From positions 1 through 22,769 of the forward strand of contig JBKPSJ010000098.1 in the NCBI GenBank assembly GCA_046765875.1: a DNA stretch of 22,769 nt, given 5' to 3'. Shown here in pieces: positions 6,938 to 13,955 of the stretch. Made by a program: the position numbers and the translations under genes. The notes beneath the pieces were generated by a model that was not told the origin of the DNA, did no database searches, and was given only the letters and a program-made list of their open reading frames with translations. How positions within the stretch are numbered: position 1 is the stretch's first letter; every line of letters begins with the position of its first letter. The DNA comes from DASRHY01 sp046765875. GTDB lineage: Bacteria > Actinomycetota > Actinomycetes > Propionibacteriales > Kribbellaceae.

Positions 6938-8007
6938 GACCGCTCGGCCGGCGTGCGACCGGAGGTGTCGTCCTCGGCCGGGGTCTCGGAGGCGCGGGAT
7001 GCCTCGGCGGAACGGAGGGGCGCGGGACGGCGGCCGAGCGGACCCTGCTCCGGATCGGACACGATCAGGTAGAGCGGCTTGCCCATCGCCATGTTGACCG
7101 CGACGCCCAGGTATTCCGCGACGATCCCGAGCGAGAACAGGATCGCCCCGGTGCTGAGCAGGATCACGACCATGGTCGACGTCCAGCCGGGCAGCAGATC
7201 CGCCCCCCACAACCGATTCGCCACCAGGCCGAGCGCCACTACGACGCCGAGCAACGCGGTCAGGACGCCGGCGATGCTGACCACCCGCAGCAGGCGGGTA
7301 CCGCTGGTCAGCACCATCCGCCAGAAGTGCGAGAACAGGCTGCGCAGGTTGTACCCCGACGGCCGGTCGGCTCCGTCGCGCAGCTCGACCGGGCAGGTGG
7401 CGGTGTCACCGGCCACCCAGCTCAGCGCGACGTCGAGGTAGACGCCTGCGCCCGAGTACGCCGCGACGCTCCGACCGACCTCGCCGAGCACCAACCGGAA
7501 GCTGTGGAACATCTGCGTGCCGCCACCGGTCAGCACCGACTCGATCAGCGACTTGGCGACCTTCGACGCGAAGTTGCGGGCCGCGCCGTGCGGAGCGGCA
7601 TTGGTCGGCTTGGCGTACACGACCGTCGCCCGCTGGGCCAGCGCTACGTCGAGCATCGCGCCGACGTACTTCGGGTCGTACTGCCCGTCCTCGTCGATGG
7701 TCAGGATCCAGTCGCCGCCCGAGGACGCCATCCCGGCGAGGGTCGCGGCGTGCTGGCCGAAGTTGCGGCTCAGCCAGACCGGACGGACGAAGCTGTACTT
7801 GGCGGCGAGCTCGCGGATCACCCGGGCCGAGTCGTCGGGTCCGTGGTCGTGGACCAGCAGCACCTCACCGACGGTGACCCGGTTGCCGCCCGGCGTGCCG
7901 AACTCGCCGTGCAGCGCGTCCAGTTCCTCCAGCAGCGCGGGAAGGCTCTCCTCGCCGCGGTAGACCGGTACGACCACCGACACCTCGTGCGCCGGGTACT
8001 CCTCCAC
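6934..8007 (-). CDS. GT2 glycosyltransferase, DPM1/ArnC/GtrB-like, membrane-anchored
   Basis: 357 residues. The N-terminal GT-A domain starts with VSVVVPVYRGEESL (9-22), has SRNFGQHAATLAGM (80-93) as in ArnC/GtrB-type enzymes, and a metal-binding TIDEDGQYDP (103-112, acidic cluster D105-E106-D107). Two membrane helices follow at about 242-264 and 277-301, then a polar tail. The family commonly moves a sugar from a nucleotide donor to undecaprenyl phosphate on the cytoplasmic face. The start is GTG 8007 with GAGGAG shortly upstream. It overlaps the epimerase gene by 4 bases, suggesting that the epimerase makes or adjusts the sugar handled here. A 72-base gap separates it from the PPTase-like gene, so an extra promoter is possible. 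Confidence 0.9.
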   Translation of the reverse strand: MEEYPAHEVSVVVPVYRGEESLPALLEELDALHGEFGTPGGNRVTVGEVLLVHDHGPDDSARVIRELAAKYSFVRPVWLSRNFGQHAATLAGMASSGGDWILTIDEDGQYDPKYVGAMLDVALAQRATVVYAKPTNAAPHGAARNFASKVAKSLIESVLTGGGTQMFHSFRLVLGEVGRSVAAYSGAGVYLDVALSWVAGDTATCPVELRDGADRPSGYNLRSLFSHFWRMVLTSGTRLLRVVSIAGVLTALLGVVVALGLVANRLWGADLLPGWTSTMVVILLSTGAILFSLGIVAEYLGVAVNMAMGKPLYLIVSDPEQGPLGRRPAPLRSAEASRASETPAEDDTSGRTPAERS

Positions 8008-8079
8008 GACCTCACTCCTCAGTACGGACTCCGGGCACTAACACGACGCGCGAATAGATCGGAAGGTTGCGCCGGTCCA

Positions 8080-8502
8080 TCACCCGGTCACACTACTGTG
8101 ACCGACGGCCACCGATACGACCAACTCGCGGTCGTCGGCCGGAAGTCGCAGAGTCCGCCATTCACCGGTGAAGTCGGCCGGTACATCGAGGCCGTGCGCG
8201 GGCCACCAGGCCAGCATCGGTACGTCGGCCAGCTTGCACAGACATTCCGCACGGGTCCACCGTTCCCAGAACCGGTCGGTTCCGAACTGTGCCGCCAGCG
8301 GAGCCGGCACGGCGGCATCGCCGTACTCGGCGTCGATGACCACGGTCCACCCGGCCGGTACGGCGCCGTACCACCCGACACAGCGGAAGTCGGCCAGATG
8401 CGAACGGGTGACGGCGTCGGCGAGTTGCGCGGCCGAGCCGACGCGCAGGTGGGACTCGGCGTCCACGAGCAGCGCCTGCACGTCAGATCGAAGCAGCGCC
8501 AT
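8080..8502 (-). CDS. Short 4'-phosphopantetheinyl transferase-like protein
   Basis: 140 residues. It carries the two signatures of the Sfp-type PPTase catalytic half in compact form: VVIDAEYG (54-61, with D57 and E59 where Sfp has its GIDxE metal ligands) and WTRAECLCK (82-90, with E86 and K90 matching the WxxKE(A/S)xxK element, though the lysine before the glutamate is arginine). The distance between the motifs is shorter than in Sfp, and the protein is about 60% of the length of full Sfp enzymes, with little of the N-terminal half. It overlaps the SDR gene by 20 bases and shares the cluster with an acyl carrier protein, which makes a dedicated ACP-modifying role likely. It could also be an inactive relative. 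The family call rests on motifs and context only. Confidence 0.6.
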   Translation of the reverse strand: MALLRSDVQALLVDAESHLRVGSAAQLADAVTRSHLADFRCVGWYGAVPAGWTVVIDAEYGDAAVPAPLAAQFGTDRFWERWTRAECLCKLADVPMLAWWPAHGLDVPADFTGEWRTLRLPADDRELVVSVAVGHSSVTG

Positions 8503-9223
8503 CGATGACCAGCACCTGCCCGTTGATGTTGGTGTCGTCCAGCAGCAGCATCCGGACCACCGGTACGACCTGTTCGGGCTCGGTCAGGTGCCCGGTCGGG
8601 GTGCGCCGCACGATCTGGTCGAGCTGGGTCTGGCCGAGCACGGCCGACATTTCGGAAGCGAAGAAGCCGGGCGCCACGGCGTTGGCCAGAACCCGGCCGC
8701 CGAGCTCGCGGGCCAGCGAGCGGGTGGCCGCGTCCATGCCGCCCTTGGTCGCCGAGTACGCCACCAGGCCCGGGTACCCGCGTTGTGCGCAGATCGAGGT
8801 GACGTTGACGATGCGGCCCTTGAGGCCCTTGGCGAGCATCCGCCGCAGCACGAACCGGGTCAGCACCAGCGGCGCGGTCAGGTTGGTCTGGATGATGTTC
8901 GCGATCTGGTCGGCTGAGGTGTGCACGTGCAGCGAGTCCTGGCCGACGGCCGCGTTGTTGACGATGCCGTCGATCGGGCCGAGCCTGTCCTCGACCTGTT
9001 TGATGAACGCCTGCCCCGCCTTGGCGTCGTTGATGTCGACCGAGCCGGTGTGCAATTGGTCGGGGTACTTCTCGGCCAGCGCGGTCAGCTCGGGCGTGAC
9101 CGTACGCGCGAACGCCGCGACCTTGACGCCGCGGCCGAGCAGGTCGGTGACGATCGCCAGCCCGAGCCCGCGGGACCCGCCGGAGACCAGGACGACACTC
9201 GAAGGAGGTACCAGCTCAGACAT
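8483..9223 (-). CDS. SDR oxidoreductase (FabG-like, 3-ketoacyl-ACP reductase type)
   Basis: 246 residues, a classical short-chain dehydrogenase: cofactor loop SGGSRGLGLAI (14-24), NNAA (89-92), catalytic S143 with Y156 and K160 (YSATK), and a C-terminal INGQVLVIDGA typical of FabG-like enzymes. The R in GGSRG suggests NADPH. Start ATG 9223 overlaps the ligase stop by 8 bases, and the end overlaps the PPTase-like gene. Placed between an AMP ligase/ACP pair and a PPTase-like gene, a role in reducing an ACP-bound acyl group (for example to a 3-hydroxyacyl group) is plausible. Direct action on a sugar is the alternative, since SDRs such as PtmA occur in nonulosonic acid loci. Confidence 0.88.
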   Translation of the reverse strand: MSELVPPSSVVLVSGGSRGLGLAIVTDLLGRGVKVAAFARTVTPELTALAEKYPDQLHTGSVDINDAKAGQAFIKQVEDRLGPIDGIVNNAAVGQDSLHVHTSADQIANIIQTNLTAPLVLTRFVLRRMLAKGLKGRIVNVTSICAQRGYPGLVAYSATKGGMDAATRSLARELGGRVLANAVAPGFFASEMSAVLGQTQLDQIVRRTPTGHLTEPEQVVPVVRMLLLDDTNINGQVLVIDGAASI

Positions 9224-10475
9224 CGCTCTTCAGTGTCTCCTTCGCGGGGATCTCGTCCAGGATCCGGATCCGGCGCGGTACGCCGTAGTCGGGCAGCCGG
9301 CTCGTACACCAGCGCACCAGATCGGCGTCGGTGGTCGGGCCCATCGACGTGTCGAGCACCACCTCGGCGGCAACCATCCGGCCCACGATCGGAGCCTTGC
9401 GCGCGTACACCCTGGCCCACGCGACCGCGGGGTGCGCGGTGAGCACATTGCGCACCAGACCGGCCGACACCTTCGATCCGCCGACGTTGATCTCGTCGCT
9501 GTCCAGCCGGCCTGTGATCAGCACCCGGTCGTCGACGATCTCGACCCGATCGCCGGTGTGCACGGCGCCGTCCAGGCCGGCACCGTGGTGCGGCGACGTG
9601 ATGACCAGTTCGTTGCCCTCTACCGACAGGACCGGCCGCTCGGATCCCGTGCCCGGCCGGCGGTCCAGCCAGGACTTCGGGAAACCCGCCTTGCCGTCGT
9701 GGACGACGATCGAGGCGCCGACCTCCGACGAGGCGTAGATCCACGAGATCCGGGCCTGCGGGCAGATGTCGTGCAGCTGGTCCAAGATGGCCTGGTCGAC
9801 AGGCTCGCCACCCAGAGTGATCTGCTCCAGCGGCACCTTCGCCAGCGCCTCGCTGTCGCGGTACAGCGTCTGCCGCCAGAAGGTCGGCGTACCGGACGCT
9901 GCGGTGACGCCGTGCTCGGCCGCGATCACCGGCCAGCTGTCCAGCTCCGACGGCTCGACCATGACCATGTGCTGGTCGGCCATCGTCAGCGAGATCGTGA
10001 CCACCTGCCACCAGGCGTATGTACCGGGCGAGTACGGGTTGAGCCAGACCCGCTCCGGCTGCTTGCCGTGGACTGTGGTCAGCGACTCCAGCGTGTGACC
10101 GATCCGCTTGGGCCGGCCGGTCGAGCCCGAGGTCAGCAGCCACACCCGGCCGGACTCCTCGATCCGGCGCAGCCGGGCGGGCTTGACCGAGCTCTTGCCG
10201 CCGGAGGCGAGCACGATCGCGAACCCGGACTCGCCGAGCTCGTCGCGCATCTTCGGATCCACCCGGCTCAGGGTGGCGACCAGCAGTTCGGTGCCGTGTA
10301 CCGCGTGGTGCCGTACCGCCGCGAGCGCGTCCACGCCGGCGTCGACGAGCACCGCGGCCGGCGACGGCAGCTGCGGCAGCTTCGGCAACGTCCGCCAGGT
10401 CACGGTCTGCCCGCCGACGACGATGCGGTTGTCGTCACCTACCAGGGCGGTGGAACGGCGTCGGGTCTCGGTCAC
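9216..10475 (-). CDS. AMP-forming acyl/aryl ligase (ANL superfamily), compact
   Basis: About 419 residues, short for the ANL superfamily (usually 500 or more); the N-terminal half is reduced. Seen: the P-loop-like ATP motif LTSGSTGRPK (about 114-123), ITLGGEPV, YASSEVG (the A5-like region), HTGDRVEI followed by ITGRLDSDEINVGGSKV (A7/A8 region, hinge), and a C-terminal IPAKETLKSD bearing the catalytic A10-type lysine. All major adenylation motifs are present, so activity is likely. The adjacent ACP suggests that it activates a small acid and loads it onto that carrier. The start is uncertain: GTG 10475 or TTG 10484, neither with a good ribosome site. The acid cannot be predicted by eye. Confidence 0.85.
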   Translation of the reverse strand: MTETRRRSTALVGDDNRIVVGGQTVTWRTLPKLPQLPSPAAVLVDAGVDALAAVRHHAVHGTELLVATLSRVDPKMRDELGESGFAIVLASGGKSSVKPARLRRIEESGRVWLLTSGSTGRPKRIGHTLESLTTVHGKQPERVWLNPYSPGTYAWWQVVTISLTMADQHMVMVEPSELDSWPVIAAEHGVTAASGTPTFWRQTLYRDSEALAKVPLEQITLGGEPVDQAILDQLHDICPQARISWIYASSEVGASIVVHDGKAGFPKSWLDRRPGTGSERPVLSVEGNELVITSPHHGAGLDGAVHTGDRVEIVDDRVLITGRLDSDEINVGGSKVSAGLVRNVLTAHPAVAWARVYARKAPIVGRMVAAEVVLDTSMGPTTDADLVRWCTSRLPDYGVPRRIRILDEIPAKETLKSDV

Positions 10476-10527
10476 ACTGATCAACTCAGACGTTCATTTC
10501 GTGTAGGCGCTCGACTCAGGTCGTGGG

Positions 10528-10779
10528 TCAGGCGGTCTGCAACTGCTCGATGAAGTCGAGCACGTCCGCCACCTTGGCGATCTGCCGAAGGCCGGGTGCG
10601 TCGAAATTCAGCTCGTCGCCGATCTCGTCCTCCACCCGCAGTGCCAGCTCGGAGAAGTCCAGGGAACGGAAGCCGATGTCCCGCAGGTCGGCACCGTCGT
10701 CGGACGGCAGCGACTTGCCCTGTGCGTTCATCACCTCGCCCATCAGGTCGCGGATCTGGGCGCGCGTCAACTGACTCAT
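10528..10779 (-). CDS. Acyl carrier protein
   Basis: 83 residues, acidic, four-helix ACP. The phosphopantetheine attachment motif is DIGFRSLDFSEL with S39 as the modified serine (canonical DSL replaced by RSL). The preceding DLRDIGF and the downstream DEIGDELNFD are typical of free-standing ACPs. I chose ATG 10779 (MSQLTRAQ); an in-frame ATG at 10800 would add seven residues without family support. It is the first gene of the leftward run ACP - ligase - SDR - PPTase-like - GT2 - epimerase, so it probably carries the acyl group made or changed by the next enzymes. A weak promoter candidate lies upstream (CTGGCT, 17 bases, TAGGCT ending about 8 bases before the ATG). Confidence 0.9.
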   Translation of the reverse strand: MSQLTRAQIRDLMGEVMNAQGKSLPSDDGADLRDIGFRSLDFSELALRVEDEIGDELNFDAPGLRQIAKVADVLDFIEQLQTA

Positions 10780-10848
10780 GGCCGCAGAGCCTATCGGCAT
10801 CTACGGCCCGAGCCAGAATCGCGGTTGCTTTCCGACGACCAGTGACTC

Positions 10849-12129
10849 CTACGGACCCAGTAGACAGGCCGGCACCACGGCTACTCCGTCCGGCCTGCGG
10901 TACGCCTCCGCACCGGTGTTGATGACGACGACATCGAGGAGGTCGTCACCGATCCGCTCGCGCAGCCAGTGCAGGTGCCGGACATCGGCGTCACGGACCG
11001 TCGTTCCGAGCTTGACCTCGATGGCGACGACCCGATGGTCAGCCCGCTCGACAATCAGATCGACCTCATGGTCGCCGTTGCCGGTCCGCAGATGTCGGAC
11101 CGTGGCTTCAGCCGCTTCCGCGAGTACCTGCACGCCGAGGGTCACCAGCGACTCGAACAGCCTGCCGAGCAGAACACCGTCACGTGCTCGCAGTGCGCCT
11201 GCGGCCGCCGTGCCGTCGAGCAGCGCATCCGCATCGGCGCCGAGCAACCTGGCGGCGAACGCCGGATCGGCAAGGTGGTGTTTCGGCGCGACGACCAATC
11301 GTGAGAAGTGGTTGCGCGTCGGCGACCAGCCGGGCACCGGATCGAGCAGCCACAACTGGCTGAGCACGTCGCGGTACCCGATGGTCGTCGTCTTGGCCGG
11401 CTTGACCGCATCGCCGGGCGTCGCCGCCGCCATGATGGCGTTGTACGAGGTCGTGGTCGCGGTCGCCGCGGCGTACGCCGTCAGCCACGAACGGAGAACC
11501 GCGGGCCGCCGTACCGAGTGACCCTGCTCGGCGAAGTCGTGCTCGACGATCCGATCGAGATAGCCGTCGATCTGGGCTCGCCGGGCCCGGTCGGGCAGGA
11601 TGCGGATCGCCGGGAAACCCGATCGCACGACCTCGTCGGCGTAGACGGACAGGTCGACGTCGGTGCTGCCGCCCATGTCCGGTCGCTCTCCCGCGAGCAA
11701 CTCGCGCAGACTCACGGTGGACTCGGCCAGTCCACGCTCTGCCAGACACATCGGCCGCATTCGCAGTCGCACGATGCGACCGGCGCCGGAGTGCGTCGGG
11801 GCGTCGGCTGGTTCGGCGCTGCCGGTCAGCAAGAACCGGCCAGGCGCAGGATTCTCGTCAACGCTCCTCCGCACAACGTCCCACAACGGGGGCTGCAACT
11901 GCCACTCATCCACCAGGACTGGCGCCGCGACTGCGGTGATGCGGCGCGGGTCCGCGGCGAGCAGAGCATGCTGTGCCGGATCGTCCAGTGCGAACACAGA
12001 CGCAGCGCGACGGATGGCGGTCGCGGTCTTGCCGACGGCGCGCGGTCCCTCGATGCTGACCGCCGAGACCCCGGCCAGTAGCGTGTCGAGTTCGGAGTCG
12101 ACGATCCGGGCAAGATACTGTGCCACCAC
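10849..12129 (-). CDS. DUF4143-type ATP-binding protein (AAA ATPase plus nuclease-like domain)
   Basis: 426 residues. The N-terminal AAA domain has Walker A GPRAVGKT (28-35) and Walker B-like VLVDEWQ (71-77), then a sensor-like LLTGSAEP (100-107). The C-terminal domain carries a PD-(D/E)XK-like signature, HEVDLIVE (354-361) and AIEVK (369-373), as in DUF4143 proteins. The family's function is unknown; its members are common, often accessory, and have been suspected of mobile or defence-related roles. The start is GTG 12129 or the next GTG at 12126, right behind three direct repeats and without a ribosome site. Codon use is slightly looser (tat, ctt, cta, gaa) than in the neighbours. It splits the ACP operon from the pseudaminic acid genes and is probably unrelated to sugar synthesis. 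Confidence 0.88.
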   Translation of the reverse strand: MVAQYLARIVDSELDTLLAGVSAVSIEGPRAVGKTATAIRRAASVFALDDPAQHALLAADPRRITAVAAPVLVDEWQLQPPLWDVVRRSVDENPAPGRFLLTGSAEPADAPTHSGAGRIVRLRMRPMCLAERGLAESTVSLRELLAGERPDMGGSTDVDLSVYADEVVRSGFPAIRILPDRARRAQIDGYLDRIVEHDFAEQGHSVRRPAVLRSWLTAYAAATATTTSYNAIMAAATPGDAVKPAKTTTIGYRDVLSQLWLLDPVPGWSPTRNHFSRLVVAPKHHLADPAFAARLLGADADALLDGTAAAGALRARDGVLLGRLFESLVTLGVQVLAEAAEATVRHLRTGNGDHEVDLIVERADHRVVAIEVKLGTTVRDADVRHLHWLRERIGDDLLDVVVINTGAEAYRRPDGVAVVPACLLGP

Positions 12130-12132
12130 GCC

Positions 12133-12195
12133 TACGCTACCGTTTTCCGGCTTTCTACGCTACCGTTTACAGGCACCTTACGCTACCGTTTACAG
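12133..12195 (-). repeat. Three direct repeats, 23-base period, upstream of the DUF4143 gene
   Basis: The 13-base core TACGCTACCGTTT occurs exactly at 12133, 12156 and 12179; the second and third copies continue with ACAG. In the direction of the ATPase gene it reads AAACGGTAGCGTA. The last copy ends 3 bases from the GTG start. A 23-base period is close to two helical turns, so the copies face the same side of the DNA, as expected for a cooperatively bound operator. Each copy also contains TAGCGT, a TAnnnT-type -10 hexamer; the proximal one (12139-12134) could drive a leaderless transcript. Confidence 0.75.
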
Positions 12196-12266
12196 AGCTT
12201 GCCGCATCAGCTCGAGTAGGGGCTCGTTCCAGGCGGGCTTGTGGTGGGGTGGGGCGGTACGGACGG

Positions 12267-12272
12267 TAGCCT
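12267..12272 (+). promoter_or_regulatory. Possible -10 (TAGCCT) for a leaderless pseH-like transcript
   Basis: TAGCCT fits the TAnnnT -10 pattern of actinomycetes and lies 7 bases before the ATG at 12280, so transcription would start at or next to the start codon. No Shine-Dalgarno is present, which agrees with leaderless expression. No good -35 is seen. Confidence 0.35.
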
Positions 12273-12279
12273 CGGGGAC

Positions 12280-12792
12280 ATGCTGCGCAGGGCCACCGAC
12301 TCCGACGTCGACGATATCCGCCGATGGCGCAACCAGCAGCCGAACCGTGACGTGAGCGTCAACTCCCACGAGATCACCGCGGAGGAGCATGCCGGCTGGT
12401 GGGCCAGGGCCTCGGCCGACCCGGCCCGCCGGGTGCTGATCTACGAACGTGCCGGGGTGCCGTCGGGTGTGGTCAACTTCTTCGACCTCGATGGCAAGAC
12501 CGGTGCGTGGGGTTTCTTCCTCGACGCCGACGGCCTGGCCGAGCGCGGCGAGACGCTGCCGGCCTGGATCGAGGTCATGAAGGACGCCACCGCGTACGCA
12601 TTCGACGAGCTCGGCCTGGACGAACTGCAGGGCGAGGTGCTCGAGCACAACACCGTCGTACGCCAGATGAACCGGCGGTTCCGTTTCACCGAGGGCGAGC
12701 CCGAGACGCGGGTCGCCGACGGCCGCGAGATCACCGTCTATCCGCTCCGATTGCACAAGGACGACCGGCGCAAGCCGAAGGGAAGCTCATGA
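12280..12792 (+). CDS. GNAT N-acyltransferase, PseH-like
   Basis: 170 residues, a single RimJ/RimL-type GNAT domain. It starts with MLRRATDSDVDDIRRWRN, the LRxATxxDxxxIxxWRN opening shared with PseH and ribosomal-protein acetyltransferases, and has the C-terminal LxEHNTVVRQMNRRFRF element (about 121-136) expected of this group. It overlaps the PseI-type synthase by 4 bases (ATGA, 12789-12792), which strongly suggests a joint role: transferring an acetyl or other acyl group to the 4-amino sugar before condensation to pseudaminic acid. ATG 12280 is preferred; an in-frame GTG at 12241 would add 13 residues (MVGWGGTDGSLGD) with no support. PseH from sequence alone would be moderate; the coupling raises it. 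Confidence 0.75.
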   Translation: MLRRATDSDVDDIRRWRNQQPNRDVSVNSHEITAEEHAGWWARASADPARRVLIYERAGVPSGVVNFFDLDGKTGAWGFFLDADGLAERGETLPAWIEVMKDATAYAFDELGLDELQGEVLEHNTVVRQMNRRFRFTEGEPETRVADGREITVYPLRLHKDDRRKPKGSS

Positions 12793-13847
12793 GCAAGACC
12801 GCCACGATCAACTTCGGCAAGGTCCCGGTCGGTCCGGACCACCAGCCGTTCATCATCGCCGAGATGTCGGGCAACCATAACGGCGACCTGGAGCGCGCGC
12901 TGGACATCGTTCGCGCCCTCGGCGAGACCGGGGTGCAGGCGCTCAAGCTGCAGACGTACACCGCCGACACGATCACACTGAACGTCGACACGCCGGCCTT
13001 CCGGCTGCCCGCCGACCACAAGCTGTGGGCCAACGCCCGGCTGTACGACCTGTACGAACAGGCGCACACCCCGTGGGAGTGGCACGAGCCGATCTTCGCG
13101 CTCGCGCACCAGCTTGGCATGGAGGCGTTCTCGTCGCCGTTCGACCCGACCGCGATCCAGTTCCTCGAGAAGCTCGACGTACCGGCGTACAAGGTCGCCT
13201 CGAACGAGATCGGCGACCTGCCGCTGGTCCGCGGGATGGCCGAGACCGGCAAACCGGTGATCATCTCGACCGGATCGGCGACGCTGATCGACATCGACGC
13301 TGCGGTCCGGGCCGCCCGCGAGACCGGCAACGAGCAGATCATCGTGCTGTCCTGTACGGCGAGCTACCCGGCACCGGCGGATCAGTCGAACCTGCGCGGC
13401 ATTCCCGTACTGCGCGACGCGCTCGACCTTCAGATCGGGCTGTCCGACCACACGATGGGCATCGGCGCGGCGATCGCCGCGGTGGCGCTCGGCGCGACCG
13501 TGATCGAGAAGCACGTGACGCTCGCCCGGGCCGATGGTGGCGTGGACTCCGCGTTCTCGCTCGAGCCGGCCGAGGTGACCCAACTGGTCGAGGGCACCAA
13601 GGTGGCCTGGCTGGCGCTGGGTGAGCCGGTCATCGGCCCGAAGCAGGCCGAGCAGAACGTGCTGCGCTTCCGCCGCTCGCTGTACGTCACCCGCGACGTC
13701 AAGGCAGGCGAGAAGGTTGCCCCCGACAACGTCCGCTCGGTTCGCCCGGCCGGCGGCCTGGCACCCGACGAGTACCGCAAGGTCGAGGGCCGCGAGTTCC
13801 GCAAGGACGCCGTAGCCGGCACCGCCCTCACCTGGGACCTCCTCTGA
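12789..13847 (+). CDS. pseI: Pseudaminic acid synthase (NeuB/PseI family)
   Basis: 352 residues. It condenses a 2,4-diacylamino-trideoxyhexose with phosphoenolpyruvate to give a nonulosonic acid (cytoplasmic). Seen: FIIAEMSGNHNGD (21-33), KLQTYTADTITL (53-64), LYDLYEQAHTPWEWHE (85-100), SSPFDPTA (115-122), GLSDHTMG (217-224), IEKHVTLARADGG (239-251) and FSLEP (256-260) form the TIM-barrel active site. Residues about 290-350 are the C-terminal SAF (antifreeze-like) domain. The ADTITL, LYDLYEQAHTPWEWH and SSPFD wording is that of PseI rather than sialic (NeuB) or legionaminic acid synthases. It is coupled to the PseH-like gene by an ATGA overlap. PseB, PseC, PseG and PseF are absent from the window and must be encoded elsewhere if the pathway is complete. 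Confidence 0.92.
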   Translation: MSKTATINFGKVPVGPDHQPFIIAEMSGNHNGDLERALDIVRALGETGVQALKLQTYTADTITLNVDTPAFRLPADHKLWANARLYDLYEQAHTPWEWHEPIFALAHQLGMEAFSSPFDPTAIQFLEKLDVPAYKVASNEIGDLPLVRGMAETGKPVIISTGSATLIDIDAAVRAARETGNEQIIVLSCTASYPAPADQSNLRGIPVLRDALDLQIGLSDHTMGIGAAIAAVALGATVIEKHVTLARADGGVDSAFSLEPAEVTQLVEGTKVAWLALGEPVIGPKQAEQNVLRFRRSLYVTRDVKAGEKVAPDNVRSVRPAGGLAPDEYRKVEGREFRKDAVAGTALTWDLL

Positions 13848-13901
13848 CCTACCGGTACGTCCAGGCTCGCCGTCCGGCCCGAGGTGTGCCTACGGTGACG
13901 C

Positions 13902-13907
13902 TATGAT
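13902..13907 (+). promoter_or_regulatory. Possible -10 (TATGAT) before the methyltransferase gene
   Basis: TATGAT matches five of six bases of the -10 consensus and would start transcription near 13914, leaving a 5' leader of about 40 bases with a GAGGA ribosome site before ATG 13956. No convincing -35 was found. Read-through from pseI, 108 bases upstream, is equally possible. Confidence 0.35.
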
Positions 13908-13955
13908 CCTGCGGTCACGTTGACCGATTCGAAGACAGTTCGAGGACATTCACAC

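Noticed and set aside
6938..7210. N-terminal extension of the epimerase to a 409-residue protein
   Set aside because: The added part lies inside the glycosyltransferase gene and is Arg/Gly-rich; GTG 6937 gives a normal Rossmann start and a GTGA coupling.
12133..12195. Short CRISPR-like array
   Set aside because: Only three copies with 10-base spacers and no cas genes; the phasing next to a start codon fits an operator or promoter repeat better.
10849..12195. Insertion element carrying the DUF4143 gene
   Set aside because: No terminal inverted repeats, target duplication or transposase; only slightly looser codon use supports transfer.
12789..13847. Sialic acid (NeuB) or legionaminic acid (NeuB/LegI) synthase
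   Set aside because: The active-site wording (TADTITL, LYDLYEQAHTPWEWH, SSPFD) is that of PseI; the coupled PseH-like gene agrees.
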